A stretch of 64,000 nucleotides of DNA from an uncultured Tenacibaculum sp. (lineage in GTDB: Bacteria > Bacteroidota > Bacteroidia > Flavobacteriales > Flavobacteriaceae). The stretch lies in contig NZ_CANNBW010000018.1 in assembly GCF_947502995.1 (NCBI RefSeq), positions 1-64,000 on the forward strand. The letters are read 5' to 3'. Each line of letters opens with the position of its first letter. The first letter of the stretch is position 1. This document shows, one piece after another, positions 9,901 to 18,000 of the stretch. The position numbers and the translations under genes are program-made. Below the pieces are notes generated by a model. It was not told the DNA's origin, ran no database searches, and saw only the letters and a program-made list of their open reading frames with translations.

Positions 9901-11215
9901 CTCTTTGATTTAAAGCTGTTTCAGTTCCGTTAAAACCACCGTAAATTTCTACAACTTTATTTTCTAACTTAAAAGTCCTACTATTTCCAGTTCCTGCTGT
10001 TGGTAAATACGTTCCTTGAGCCACCCAAATTTGAGTTGGTAAATTCGTGTTATCGATAGCATCTTGTAAGTTCGTATAAGCATCTGTCCAAGAAGTACCA
10101 TCATTGTTACCTGTTGCATTAATATCAACATAAACTTGTGGTGCTGGAGCAACAACACCATAATATTGAACTGTAACTTTATTATTATCTAAATAAGCAA
10201 CATATACTTTATTACCTGTATTATTAACAGTAATTTTTGCTTTTGGATCTACTCCTGTAAAATTTAAACCAATATTTAAATCACTCCAAGAGTTTAAATA
10301 CTGATTGAATTGATTAATAATTAAATTATCACTACTGTTGTAATATAAAGCATAAGAATTATTATCTAAGTTATTATACTCCATGAACAAAGTTCTCTTT
10401 TTTGGAGAATCTGCTCCAGATGGCCTTGTTCCTGAAATCATCTCAATTCTATTAGTTGGAACAGTACCTTGATAATTATAATGGTGAATAATTCTATTAC
10501 TTACTCCAGCCATTGTATACATGTAAGCATTTGCTCCACCTGGTGGTGTATACGAAGTATTTACATCGATATTCCAAGCACTACCATCATATGCATATCT
10601 TGTAGCTCTTGGTCTCCAATTTCCAAATCTATATCCCCAACCAACTACTAAATTATCTTCAGAAATTAAATCGTAACAGTTCTCAAAAATATTTCGGTTA
10701 AACTCGTTTGTCCAAGATCCACTTCTATTTGAATATAAATAGAAGATATTATTCGTAATATTAGAACCTGCTCTTGAAGTTCCTATAAAAGCTTGTCCTG
10801 TAGCCGAAAACTTTATAATCGTTTTACTATGTGGCGCGTAACTTGTTAAAGAAGCTACTTCACTAACCCAAGTTGTTCCATCAAATCTAATAACATCAAG
10901 TCTATTTGTTGTATTATTTCTAAAAGCAACCCAAGGTTGATTAGTTACTGGATTAATTGCAACTGCTATTAAACTTGGTGTTACAAGTCCAGTTGCATTA
11001 CTTCCAACATCAACCCAGTTTGTACCGTCGAACTTTTGAACGTGTACTTGTCCATTTGTATTATCAGCATAAGCAACATATGGAACATCATTTGTATCAG
11101 ATGCAATAGCAAGATCCGTAGCATCATTTGTAAAACGTGCTGTTCCCTCTACTTGCCATTGAGCAAAAGTTATGTTGCTAAGCAACAAAAATAAAAAGAG
11201 TAATTTTAATTTCAT
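6932..11215 (-). CDS. Secreted multidomain protein: pectin-lyase-like domain, eight InlB B-repeats, type IX sorting domain
   Basis: A 1427-aa protein with a signal peptide (MKLKLLFLFLLLSNITFAQ). Residues about 20-350 resemble a beta-propeller or exo-sialidase-like repeat region (VGSNATGL, WVAFRNNTTN). Residues about 360-790 form a pectin-lyase-like beta-helix opening with VDINATGNNDGTSWTDAYTN. About 795-1340 hold eight B-repeats, mostly with the GYEF.GWSGDASGTTNP core. The last 80 residues are a type A T9SS sorting domain (LYPNPVTDFLKV, GIYFLMI, ending RRFIKK). T9SS substrates are exported across the outer membrane and often anchored there. The gene has its own terminator at 6799-6827, and a LytTR-like direct repeat precedes it at 11278-11313. 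Adhesion or polysaccharide binding is inference. Confidence 0.92.
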   Translation of the reverse strand: MKLKLLFLFLLLSNITFAQWQVEGTARFTNDATDLAIASDTNDVPYVAYADNTNGQVHVQKFDGTNWVDVGSNATGLVTPSLIAVAINPVTNQPWVAFRNNTTNRLDVIRFDGTTWVSEVASLTSYAPHSKTIIKFSATGQAFIGTSRAGSNITNNIFYLYSNRSGSWTNEFNRNIFENCYDLISEDNLVVGWGYRFGNWRPRATRYAYDGSAWNIDVNTSYTPPGGANAYMYTMAGVSNRIIHHYNYQGTVPTNRIEMISGTRPSGADSPKKRTLFMEYNNLDNNSYALYYNSSDNLIINQFNQYLNSWSDLNIGLNFTGVDPKAKITVNNTGNKVYVAYLDNNKVTVQYYGVVAPAPQVYVDINATGNNDGTSWTDAYTNLQDAIDNTNLPTQIWVAQGTYLPTAGTGNSRTFKLENKVVEIYGGFNGTETALNQRDYKNNVTILSGDLNGDDNGNLSNTEPTRADNSYHVVSLKGTGIGTIIDGFTISDGNANGPNSTSCTTSATNQDVGGRGGAIIVQPYNTGRIYSTIQNCILENNSGSEYAVYAQFNPCGQTNIIGDTDFKSCIIRNNYSDTQSAFLFVGSQNFSQFGRGSVVNSLFYNNVSSTSASCIRLVTGSGGNITGIDVDIINSTFAKNTGNLGNVIKMERAANSTIKNSIIFDNGSISPFDATGTPSSVSNSIVQGGQAGGMASDPLFTDAANNDFTLQAGSNAIDGGLSADLPSDITEDLAGNTRVSGGSVDMGAYESAVTQYTLTLNAVDGTITPNPAGGTYDDGTSVTLTATPNAGYEFTGWSGDASGTTNPLTITMDADKNITATFTLIQRTLTLNATNGSVTAAPNPGTGSYDDGTSVTLTATPNAGYEFTGWSGDASGTTNPLTITMDADKNITATFTLIQRTLTLNATNGSVTAAPNPGTGSYDDGTVVTLTATPDAGYEFTGWSGDASGTTNPLNITMDADKTVTANFGPIQRTLTLNATNGSVNAAPNPSTGTYDDGSVVTLTATPDAGYEFTGWSGDASGTTNPLTITMDADKTVTANFSKIQRTVTINAMNGTVLTDPNPVNGTYDDGTSVTFTPKANLGYEFIGWSGDFTGSTNPRTVTIISDLNITANFAPIQRTLTLGSSTNGSITANPGPVNGTYDNNSVVTLTAVPDAGYEFAGWNGVAGGTTNPINVTMDADKTVSANFTPIQRTLTINATNGIVTTNPNPTNGTYTDGTMVTLTATPNAGYEFVGWSGDVSGTTNPLTITMDADKTVTAMFAIVQFRLILASTNGNISVDTAPDFVDPATGVGSYNVGTVVQLTATPISGYKFDGWSGDASGTSNPVTITMDADKTVTANFSVNTLSVNEEEFPVRFKLYPNPVTDFLKVESKEDIKAIKLYSMLGKEIEVKDFSSEGIEVSSLSKGIYFLMIRTDSGKGIRRFIKK
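8441..8882 (-). repeat. Identical 219-bp tandem duplication inside the B-repeat region
   Basis: The sequence starting accatcgtcataagatcctg at 8441 restarts at 8660 with no difference that I can see for about 225 bp. The unit is exactly 73 codons, one B-repeat. The other B-repeats in the gene are more diverged, so this looks like a recent in-frame duplication. Confidence 0.85.
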
Positions 11216-11277
11216 GATCTGTTTTTTAAGTCCTTATGTGTACAAAGTTGTCTTATTCACCTTAATATTTTTATGAA

Positions 11278-11313
11278 GAATTTCTGAAAGTACGATTTGA
11301 GTTGCTGAATTGA
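11278..11313. promoter_or_regulatory. Candidate LytTR operator upstream of the 1427-aa gene
   Basis: TTTCTGAAAG (11281) and TTGCTGAATT (11302) are imperfect direct repeats exactly 21 bp apart, about 65-95 bp upstream of the ATG at 11215. Over 36 positions the segment matches about 24 bases of the segment at 12591-12626. Two in-phase half-sites are expected for LytTR regulators. Confidence 0.5.
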
Positions 11314-11363
11314 AGTGCGAAAACTTAAGCCTTTGTACATTATTTTTTTACATTAAAAAATAA

Positions 11364-11393
11364 AAACCATACAGTACAATAACTGTATGGTTT
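11364..11393 (-). terminator. Rho-independent terminator of the 353-aa gene
   Basis: A 12-bp perfect stem (AAACCATACAGT) with a 6-nt loop. It is followed on the minus strand by TTTTTATTTTTT-like sequence and lies 46 bp beyond the stop codon at 11439. Confidence 0.85.
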
Positions 11394-11438
11394 AAAAGCT
11401 AAGTATAAGGATACTTATAAAAATAGTGGGTATAAAAA

Positions 11439-12500
11439 CTATTTAAAATATTTGTTTACCAAGCTTACTGGTATATCTTTTGAAAATTTATCTGAATAAT
11501 TTTTTTCTATTACTAACTCTTTAGAAAAACCATTCTCTGTACTTTTTTGATTTATTTTTGCTGCGTGAATATCAGTATCATCTCCATTCACATATAAGTA
11601 GTATGCGATTAACTGTCTGTCTGTTACTTCATCTGTTACACGATCTGTTTTCTCTTTCCATTCATCTGAGTAGACTACTAATTTTCTTATTTTTAGGTTA
11701 GCATTATTTCTATACTGTTTTAATTTTTTATAGATCGCCTGCTCACAAAGTTTCGCTAATTCTGGTGTATGTAATTTACCTTCTTTAGGCATAAACTTAA
11801 ATGATCCTATTTTTACTCTTTTTTCAAAATCCTTTACATAATTTAAAGCCTTCTCTCCACTCCACTCATCAAATTTTTCTGCACTTGGTGCTGCAATTAC
11901 AAACGGTCCTTTTATTTTAGATTTTGATGACATAAAATATGGATACTTTCCTCCAATCTTTTTTCCTCCATCGAAAGCATAAATTAAGTACACATTATCT
12001 GGAGTTTTAATTACTCTTTTAGATGGAGAAGGAACTGGAGTGAACGAATGCTTAGTTCCATTTGTATCTGTCACATCTTTTAGTTCATCTATATGAAAAA
12101 CTTCTTCTCCATCTTTTACGAAATTACTACAGTAAACACCATCTATATCTCTGCTATAATCGTCTTTAGCAAATCTTGGATATAATTTAAATGCTAATTT
12201 ATTACCAGAACCAAAATGATATACATTAAACTCGTTTCCTTTTCTTTTTTCTTTAGCTGTACGCATTTCTAAGTTTGTAAAACCACTAGCAAACCTTGAA
12301 CTCATTTGGTTTTTAGACACAAACTGTTGTCCACCCTTATTGGTACTAGCTGAAGCTTTATTTGATGATTTACTTTTCTTAGATGATTTGCTCTTGTTTA
12401 ATACTTTTTTTAAGAATTGAGCATTTGCATTGGGTGCTGAAAATAAAATTGCACTAAACAATGCAACCGAAAATAAACCTCTCTTACTAATTTTAATCAT
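11439..12500 (-). CDS. Secreted protein of unknown function (353 aa)
   Basis: I do not recognise this family. It has a clear signal peptide (GLFSVALFSAILFSAPNANA, cleaved before QFLKK) and then a lysine/serine-rich low-complexity segment (residues about 30-60). A mixed-charge region rich in aromatic residues follows, without membrane segments. No catalytic motif is visible. It is a single-gene unit: terminator at 11364-11393, and upstream a direct repeat with 21-bp period at 12591-12626 that resembles a LytTR operator. It sits directly downstream of the LytTR/kinase pair of locus 2, so control by that pair is the best guess. Confidence 0.75.
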   Translation of the reverse strand: MIKISKRGLFSVALFSAILFSAPNANAQFLKKVLNKSKSSKKSKSSNKASASTNKGGQQFVSKNQMSSRFASGFTNLEMRTAKEKRKGNEFNVYHFGSGNKLAFKLYPRFAKDDYSRDIDGVYCSNFVKDGEEVFHIDELKDVTDTNGTKHSFTPVPSPSKRVIKTPDNVYLIYAFDGGKKIGGKYPYFMSSKSKIKGPFVIAAPSAEKFDEWSGEKALNYVKDFEKRVKIGSFKFMPKEGKLHTPELAKLCEQAIYKKLKQYRNNANLKIRKLVVYSDEWKEKTDRVTDEVTDRQLIAYYLYVNGDDTDIHAAKINQKSTENGFSKELVIEKNYSDKFSKDIPVSLVNKYFK

Positions 12501-12590
12501 TTCTTTTGTTTTTGATAGAAAAGCAACTAACTGCTTTTACTTGCTGTTAATGATTTAAAATTCTTCAATTAGTATGATTTAAAACCTTTA

Positions 12591-12626
12591 AAACTTCTCA
12601 AAGTTCGTTTTAAACTTCTCAATTAA
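12591..12626. promoter_or_regulatory. Candidate LytTR operator upstream of the 353-aa gene
   Basis: AAACTTCTCAA occurs at 12591 and again at 12612, a perfect 11-bp direct repeat with a 21-bp period. It lies 91-122 bp upstream of the start at 12500. The segment aligns base for base with 11278-11313 at about two thirds of positions, including the spacer core AAAGT.CG.TTT. Confidence 0.55.
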
Positions 12627-12651
12627 CTCATAAAAAACTGATTTAAAACAA

Positions 12652-12676
12652 AAAAGACTCTAAAAAAGAGTCTTTT
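12652..12676 (-). terminator. Rho-independent terminator of the locus 2 regulator operon
   Basis: A stem of AAAAGACTC/GAGTCTTTT with a 7-nt loop, followed on the minus strand by a T run. It lies 20 bp past the stop codon at 12697. Confidence 0.85.
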
Positions 12677-12696
12677 CGAAGTTTGGTTAGTTGAAG

Positions 12697-13443
12697 TTAG
12701 ATACTTTGAACTATGGTTAAAAATTCTTCTTTTTTATCTTTAGATATTGAAACAGTTTTATCGTTTTCCATGATTACGTAACCTCCATCTTTCTTAACAT
12801 ATTCTCTTAAAAATCTTAAATTGATTAAATATGATCTATGAGGACGATAAAATGTGCTTATTTTATGAAGTGTTTCTACAAAAAACTTTAATGGTTTACT
12901 TACTAAAATATTCTCTTTAGTAGTAGAAACCTTAGTATACATTCCATCTGCTTCTAACATGATAATATCATTGAAATTGACAAACTTAATTCCATTTCCG
13001 TTTGGTAATCCAATTTTTTTGAAGTCAGATTCTTGTAAACTTTGTTTCAATTCTTTTAATCTCTCATTAATTTGAGAGTTTCCAATAAATGTGATTACTT
13101 TTTCAACAGCTTCTCTAAGTTCTTCCCCATCTATTGGTTTTAATAAATAATCAATCGCATTTAATTTAAATGCTTCTATTGCATAATGACTGTATGCAGT
13201 TGTAAATATGATTTGAAATGTAATTTCTTCTTCAGAAAAGAAATTTAATATTTCTAAACCAGAATACTCTGGCATTTCTATATCTAGAAAAACAATATCT
13301 GGTTGATTCTTTTTAATTTTATCTATTCCGGTTAATAAGTCTTCTGCTTCATCTATCTCCTTAATTTTATGGCACTCTTCTGTTATAAGAGTTTTTAAAA
13401 CACTTCTTGCTTTAGCTTCGTCATCTATTATTATTGCTTTCAT
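12697..13443 (-). CDS. LytTR-family response regulator (locus 2)
   Basis: A 248-aa paralogue of the regulator at 3041-3796. The receiver domain is at residues 1-120, with Asp7/Asp8, phospho-acceptor Asp54 (VFLDIEMP) and a conserved LLKPIDGEEL lysine. The LytTR domain is at about 145-245 (LEADGMYTKV, YRPHRSYLINLRFL). It lies 25 bp downstream of the kinase gene and ends at its own terminator. Candidate target sites with LytTR-like spacing are at 12591-12626 and 11278-11313. Confidence 0.93.
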   Translation of the reverse strand: MKAIIIDDEAKARSVLKTLITEECHKIKEIDEAEDLLTGIDKIKKNQPDIVFLDIEMPEYSGLEILNFFSEEEITFQIIFTTAYSHYAIEAFKLNAIDYLLKPIDGEELREAVEKVITFIGNSQINERLKELKQSLQESDFKKIGLPNGNGIKFVNFNDIIMLEADGMYTKVSTTKENILVSKPLKFFVETLHKISTFYRPHRSYLINLRFLREYVKKDGGYVIMENDKTVSISKDKKEEFLTIVQSI

Positions 13444-13468
13444 ATTTGCCTATTTTTTTTGGATAGTA

Positions 13469-16417
13469 TTAAAAATCTATTGGAATTTGTAATTTTACTA
13501 GTGTACCTGTAGGTTTATTAGTACTATCGTATTGGTCTATAATTTCTAATTTTATCGGGGTTTCTCTTGTTTTATTTAACAAACTGATTCTTTTAGCATT
13601 AGCCTCAGAAGAAAACGATTTTGGTTTAAATGCTTTTCTATTATTTATTTCTTTTGAAAAAACACGACCAACTCCATTATCTTGAATTAAGCATTCTAAA
13701 ACTTTTAACTCTTCATTTATTCTAAAACTAAGATTTAGTTTCCTATTTTCTTTTCGGTGTAATAATCCGTGTTTTATCGCATTTTCAACATAAGGTTGTA
13801 TTAAAAACGTTGGAATTTCAACAGTATCTTGATCTAAATTTTCATCTACATCTATTATAAAAGTAAAAGAGTCTTCAAATCGATCTTTTTCTAACTCTAA
13901 GTAAAAGTTTAACGCTCCTAATTCTTCTCGAACTGTAATTCTATTTTTCTGACTATGCTCTAAATACATTCGAATTAATCGTGAAAACTTCACTAAATAT
14001 GTACGTGCTAATTTTTTCTCGTTATTTAGAATATAATCTTGAATGGAATTTAATGCATTGAAAATAAAATGCGGATTCATTTGACTTCTTAAACTCTCTA
14101 GTTTTAAGAATATATTTTCTAACTCTTTATTTTGTTTGTCTAGAATTAACTTTTGCTTCTCTTTTAATTGTTTGTTTTTTCTATTAAAATAATACCAAAG
14201 AAAAGAAGAGACTGAGAGTGTGATTAATAAAAAGAACCACCATTGTGTGTAAAAAACACCTTTTACTGTAAATCGTAATTCTTGAATATCTGATGTATTT
14301 TCACCTTCTTTAGCTTTAAGTTGAAATATATAATTTCCTTGAGCCAGTTTATTATAAACAACCGTATTACTTTGCGATGTTTCTTCTTGCCAAGGAATAT
14401 CTTCTTTTCGATTTTGTAATAATCTATATTGATAAGAAGTATGTTCTTTTGAAAGAAAACCATTTGTATTAAACGCAATCTCTAACTTATCAACATTACT
14501 AGAAATTATGTAATTTTTAGTAATTTCTTTGTTTACATTATCAATTTTAATTCCTTTAAAATAAGGTAAAGGTTTATTTTGTGTATTTAAATTATCAAAA
14601 ATCTTTTCAGTATTGAACGAAAATAATTCAGTCGTTGTTCCAACATAAACTCTTCCATTAATAATTTCCATTCCTAAGAATTCATAAGATGACACTCCAT
14701 TATTCTTGGTAAGGTTGCTAAACTTGTTTGTTGTTAAGTTTAGTTTTTGAATTCCTTTATCTCCAGCAAGCCAGATTGAGTTGTTTACACTATCGTACTT
14801 TATAAATGAATTAATATTAGAAAGTAATCCATCTTTACAAGTTAATTGCTTATTGATTTTATTCTGTTCAATTTTATAAACTCCTTTTTTAAATGACAAA
14901 GCCCAAACTGTATCTTTAGAAGAAGTAATATCTTTAATATAAATAGATTTATCTCCATTTTTAATTTCTTCTCTTATAAAGTTGTTGTTATAAACATGAA
15001 AACCTTTTACCGTTCCGAAATAATATTGATTATTATACTTATCTCCGTAACAACTATATGCCCTACCGTATGAAGATTTTGCATCGAATCTAGGTTTAGA
15101 AACATCTTTTAAGTTAATTAGCATAGATGTTTTTCCTGTCGCCATTAACAAGGTGTCTTTATTCACAAAAAAATGATCTTTAATAACATGACTCAAATGT
15201 TCTCTTATAATATGAACCTTATTATTTTTAAATCTTACCGCATTAAAAGATTCAACACTTTGTAAATAATATAAATCTCTCGATTTCTCGTAAAACATAT
15301 ATTCAATTTCAGAAGAATTTTTGAATTCGATAGTTGTTGTTTTTTGAGTATCTGTATTGAATATGTAAAATTCATTTCCTGTACCTATTAAAAAGATTTC
15401 GTTTTCTTTTCCTCTAAATATTTTTCGAATACGATTCGATTCTGGAGCAGTGAAATTTGATTTCAAATCTGGGTTAGGAACCACATATACCCCGTGATTT
15501 AGCGTTGTTAACCACAAGTTTCCTTTACTATCTTTTAATGCATCGCTAATTACAGTTCCTTCAAATATTTTCTGTTGTAATTTTAATTTTTGATTAATTA
15601 ACTTATAAATATATACTCCTTTACTTGTTAGTAAATATATTTCTTCATTAAATACTCTAAGACTATTAATGATAAACTTCTCAGGTATTTCTAATTTTAA
15701 AAAGCTAAATTTCTTTTCAAAGTCTGTATCTAAAATATAGAACTCGCTACTTTTATCTTTATGCATAGTAGTAAGTAAATAAGAATCTCCTACTTGTCGT
15801 AATGTAGCTCCTCTAACTCTAGTTTCTGCAAAAGTCATTTTTTTTCCTAAATCGGTAAGTGTAAAAGTACTATCAATTCTTACTAAACTCCCTTCTAAAG
15901 TAAAGGCATAAATATTATTATCTTTTGAAATAACCTCACTATAAAATCTAGTTCTATCTGTATTATTTTTAAACTCTAGCTTTCCAGTATTCTTATCATA
16001 AATCATCAACCTTGAAGAACCTAAGAAAATTATAGTGCTGTTGTGTGCGAAAATTTGAATTACATTACCTCTAAAAAATTCTTTTAACTCTTTAAATAAG
16101 TGAACTTTTCCGTTTTTGATATAAAAAATTTGATTTGATAAGTTTGTATACCAAATTATATCATCTCTATCTTTTACTACCGAAAACACAGACAATCCTA
16201 TTTGATCTGGATGTATGTATTGTTTAAATTGAAATCCATCATACCTATACAAACCTTTATCTGCAGCTAACCAAATAAAACCTTTATCATCTTCTAACAA
16301 CCTATAAAACTCTTTATCTGGTAAACCTTCTTTTTCAGTTAAGTTTATAGCCATAGGTTGCTGAGCCAAAACAACCGTGGTAAATAAAAAACAGAAAAGA
16401 GTAATTATAAATCTCAT
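13469..16417 (-). CDS. Periplasmic beta-propeller sensor histidine kinase (locus 2)
   Basis: A 982-aa paralogue of the kinase at 3793-6696 with the same plan. It has a signal peptide (FIITLFCFLFTTVVLA), propeller repeats (LPDKEFYRLLEDDKGFIW near the N-terminus) and a Y_Y_Y-type domain around SYQYRLLQNRKEDIPW. One membrane helix follows (WWFFLLITLSVSSFLWYYF), then the kinase. Predicted catalytic features are His783 in MNPHFIFNALNSIQDY, Asn879 in PYVENAIKHG and DNGVG from Asp913. The cognate regulator follows 25 bp downstream. Confidence 0.93.
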   Translation of the reverse strand: MRFIITLFCFLFTTVVLAQQPMAINLTEKEGLPDKEFYRLLEDDKGFIWLAADKGLYRYDGFQFKQYIHPDQIGLSVFSVVKDRDDIIWYTNLSNQIFYIKNGKVHLFKELKEFFRGNVIQIFAHNSTIIFLGSSRLMIYDKNTGKLEFKNNTDRTRFYSEVISKDNNIYAFTLEGSLVRIDSTFTLTDLGKKMTFAETRVRGATLRQVGDSYLLTTMHKDKSSEFYILDTDFEKKFSFLKLEIPEKFIINSLRVFNEEIYLLTSKGVYIYKLINQKLKLQQKIFEGTVISDALKDSKGNLWLTTLNHGVYVVPNPDLKSNFTAPESNRIRKIFRGKENEIFLIGTGNEFYIFNTDTQKTTTIEFKNSSEIEYMFYEKSRDLYYLQSVESFNAVRFKNNKVHIIREHLSHVIKDHFFVNKDTLLMATGKTSMLINLKDVSKPRFDAKSSYGRAYSCYGDKYNNQYYFGTVKGFHVYNNNFIREEIKNGDKSIYIKDITSSKDTVWALSFKKGVYKIEQNKINKQLTCKDGLLSNINSFIKYDSVNNSIWLAGDKGIQKLNLTTNKFSNLTKNNGVSSYEFLGMEIINGRVYVGTTTELFSFNTEKIFDNLNTQNKPLPYFKGIKIDNVNKEITKNYIISSNVDKLEIAFNTNGFLSKEHTSYQYRLLQNRKEDIPWQEETSQSNTVVYNKLAQGNYIFQLKAKEGENTSDIQELRFTVKGVFYTQWWFFLLITLSVSSFLWYYFNRKNKQLKEKQKLILDKQNKELENIFLKLESLRSQMNPHFIFNALNSIQDYILNNEKKLARTYLVKFSRLIRMYLEHSQKNRITVREELGALNFYLELEKDRFEDSFTFIIDVDENLDQDTVEIPTFLIQPYVENAIKHGLLHRKENRKLNLSFRINEELKVLECLIQDNGVGRVFSKEINNRKAFKPKSFSSEANAKRISLLNKTRETPIKLEIIDQYDSTNKPTGTLVKLQIPIDF

Positions 16418-16525
16418 GTAAATGGGGTATAAGCTATAACTTGCTTTTATGCATAAAAATAAACGAAGTTCATTTAATTTTCACAAATTAGTTTCCAAAA
16501 TAAACTTATGAGCTTCTAAAAGAAA

Positions 16526-16557
16526 AAGAGGAAAACCTTTTTTAAGATTTTCCTCTT
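16526..16557 (-). terminator. Terminator of the usp-CBS operon
   Basis: AAGAGGAAAA pairs with TTTTCCTCTT across a 12-nt loop, about 56 bp past the stop codon at 16614. A second small inverted repeat (AATTCAG/CTGAATT) lies at about 16571-16588. Confidence 0.7.
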
Positions 16558-16613
16558 CCAGTTCGAGGGGAATTCAGAATACTGAATTACGGGGGGAAAT
16601 AAACAATATTATT

Positions 16614-17033
16614 TTAATACTGCTCTAATAAATATTTAATTAAATCTGTTGTAGTTACTATTCCAACCAACACATTATTTTCTATTACCGGTAAGGCATG
16701 AAACTCTCTTGTTGATAAGATTTCTGCTACTTCCTTAATTGTATCTGTTGAGTTAACCGTAACCACATTTTTAGTCATTACTTGTTCAATTGTAAAAATG
16801 CTATTCAATACAATATCAACTTCTGTTTCATATTCTTGAACTGTTTCTGCATAACTTACTCTTAGTAAATCGGTGTGACTTAACATTCCTATAATTTCTT
16901 CACCTTGTACAACTGGTATGTGTCTTATTTCGTGAGTTTTAAATAGCTCTTCGGCAGTTGTTAAATCATCAATTGAACTTAGTGTTACTAAATTAGCACT
17001 CATTATTTTTGATACAGGTGTTCTTTTTTTCAT
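16614..17033 (-). CDS. CBS-domain pair protein
   Basis: A 139-aa protein made of two CBS domains and little else. The first is at residues about 8-65 (VSKIMSANLVTLSSIDDLTT, HEIRHIPVV, IIGMLSHTDLL). The second is at about 82-137 (VMTKNVVTVNSTDTIKE, EFHALPVIENN, LVGIVTTTDLIKYL). CBS pairs usually bind adenine nucleotides and report energy state. The gene follows a universal stress protein by 19 bp and probably shares its promoter, placing it in the predicted oxygen regulon. It has no effector domain of its own, so the partner is unknown. Confidence 0.9.
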   Translation of the reverse strand: MKKRTPVSKIMSANLVTLSSIDDLTTAEELFKTHEIRHIPVVQGEEIIGMLSHTDLLRVSYAETVQEYETEVDIVLNSIFTIEQVMTKNVVTVNSTDTIKEVAEILSTREFHALPVIENNVLVGIVTTTDLIKYLLEQY

Positions 17034-17052
17034 AATAAATTAATTATTGGAT

Positions 17053-17886
17053 TTATATTTTGATTGTTAAAACTGGTAAGGCTGCATGATTTACAATATC
17101 TTCAGCAATACTACCATCTAAAAAATGTTCAATACCATGTTTACCATGTGTTGGCATAATGATTAGATCACTTTGGTTAGCTTGAGCATATTCTAAAATT
17201 CCATCTTCAATTTTATAATCAGAAACTTCTACGATTTTAGGCTTGTTTTCAAAACTTTCTCCGACGTTGTATAAGAAACTATCAATGCGTTCTTTCTTTT
17301 CTTTTGTCGTTTTAAATTTGGCTCCTGGAGTATTCACGTGAACCAATTCTATTTCACATTTAAAAACTGATAAAATTTCTTTAGCTTGTTTATATGGTTC
17401 TACAAAATCATTTGAAAAATCACAGGCAAAAACTACTTTTTTGAATGGTTCTGTGATCGGAAGTCCTTTAATAACCAATACTGGAATTGTAGAGTTTCTT
17501 ACTACTACTTCTGAATTCGATCCTAAAAACATTTCTTTAAAACCTATAGCTCCTTGTGAAGACATAATGATTAAATCTGCATCTTCTTGTCCTTTTAAAT
17601 CATGAAAACTGCTAAAGTCTTTGTATGGCTGAATTAATGTTGAAACTGTGACATCTGATAAATATGGTTTATCTAGAAATTCATCGAACTTTTGTCGTGC
17701 CAACTTAATTTGGAATACTGCCTGCTCATTGATATATGATGACGAAACTGAAATTAATGCGTTAGATAATTCTAACATATGAACTGCAACTATTTCTGAT
17801 TTAAATTGCTTTGCAAATGAAGCTGCTGTTCTTAAAGCATTCTCAGAATGTAATGAGAAATCTACTGGTACAATAATTTTTTTCAT
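17053..17886 (-). CDS. Tandem-domain universal stress protein (UspA family)
   Basis: A 277-aa cytoplasmic protein with two Usp folds. The first (residues 1-about 145) begins MKKIIVPVDFSLHSENALR and has the nucleotide-loop motif GSNSEVVVRNSTIPVLVIKG. The second (about 150-277) has VVFACDFSNDF and GSIAEDIVNHAALPVLTIK. The G-x9-G-(S/T)-like loop suggests ATP binding. It heads a two-gene unit with the CBS protein. Two FNR-like palindromes lie upstream (17945-17956 and 17970-17993), so induction at low oxygen is predicted. Usp genes next to cbb3 oxidase genes are common in Bacteroidota. Confidence 0.92.
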   Translation of the reverse strand: MKKIIVPVDFSLHSENALRTAASFAKQFKSEIVAVHMLELSNALISVSSSYINEQAVFQIKLARQKFDEFLDKPYLSDVTVSTLIQPYKDFSSFHDLKGQEDADLIIMSSQGAIGFKEMFLGSNSEVVVRNSTIPVLVIKGLPITEPFKKVVFACDFSNDFVEPYKQAKEILSVFKCEIELVHVNTPGAKFKTTKEKKERIDSFLYNVGESFENKPKIVEVSDYKIEDGILEYAQANQSDLIIMPTHGKHGIEHFLDGSIAEDIVNHAALPVLTIKI

Positions 17887-17913
17887 GATAGAGAGACTTA
17901 ATAATTAATAGTG

Positions 17914-17956
17914 TAAAACTACTTTAACTCTCAAATAAAAACTATGATATCAATCA
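17914..17956 (-). promoter_or_regulatory. Predicted FNR-type promoter of the usp-CBS operon
   Basis: The palindrome TGAT-atca-ATCA (17945-17956) is centred 36.5 bp from the end of the -7 box TAGTTTTA (17914-17921, minus strand). This is the same geometry as at five other promoters in the window. Confidence 0.65.
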
Positions 17957-17969
17957 GTTACCCTTTTTT

Positions 17970-17993
17970 AAAACATGATATAAATCATGTTTT
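17970..17993. promoter_or_regulatory. Second FNR-like palindrome, possibly doubling as a terminator
   Basis: A perfect inverted repeat with 10-bp arms (AAAACATGAT/ATCATGTTTT) around a 4-bp centre contains TGAT-ataa-ATCA (17976-17987). Its centre is 31 bp (about three helical turns) upstream of the site at 17945. It also lies 8 bp past the stop codon of the gene at 18001, flanked by A and T runs, so it could act as a terminator. Confidence 0.55.
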
Positions 17994-18000
17994 AAAAAAA

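Noticed and set aside
9964..10651. Short frames on both strands inside the 1427-aa gene
   Set aside because: Low-complexity peptides (runs of Met, Leu and Gln) in other frames of a clear gene.
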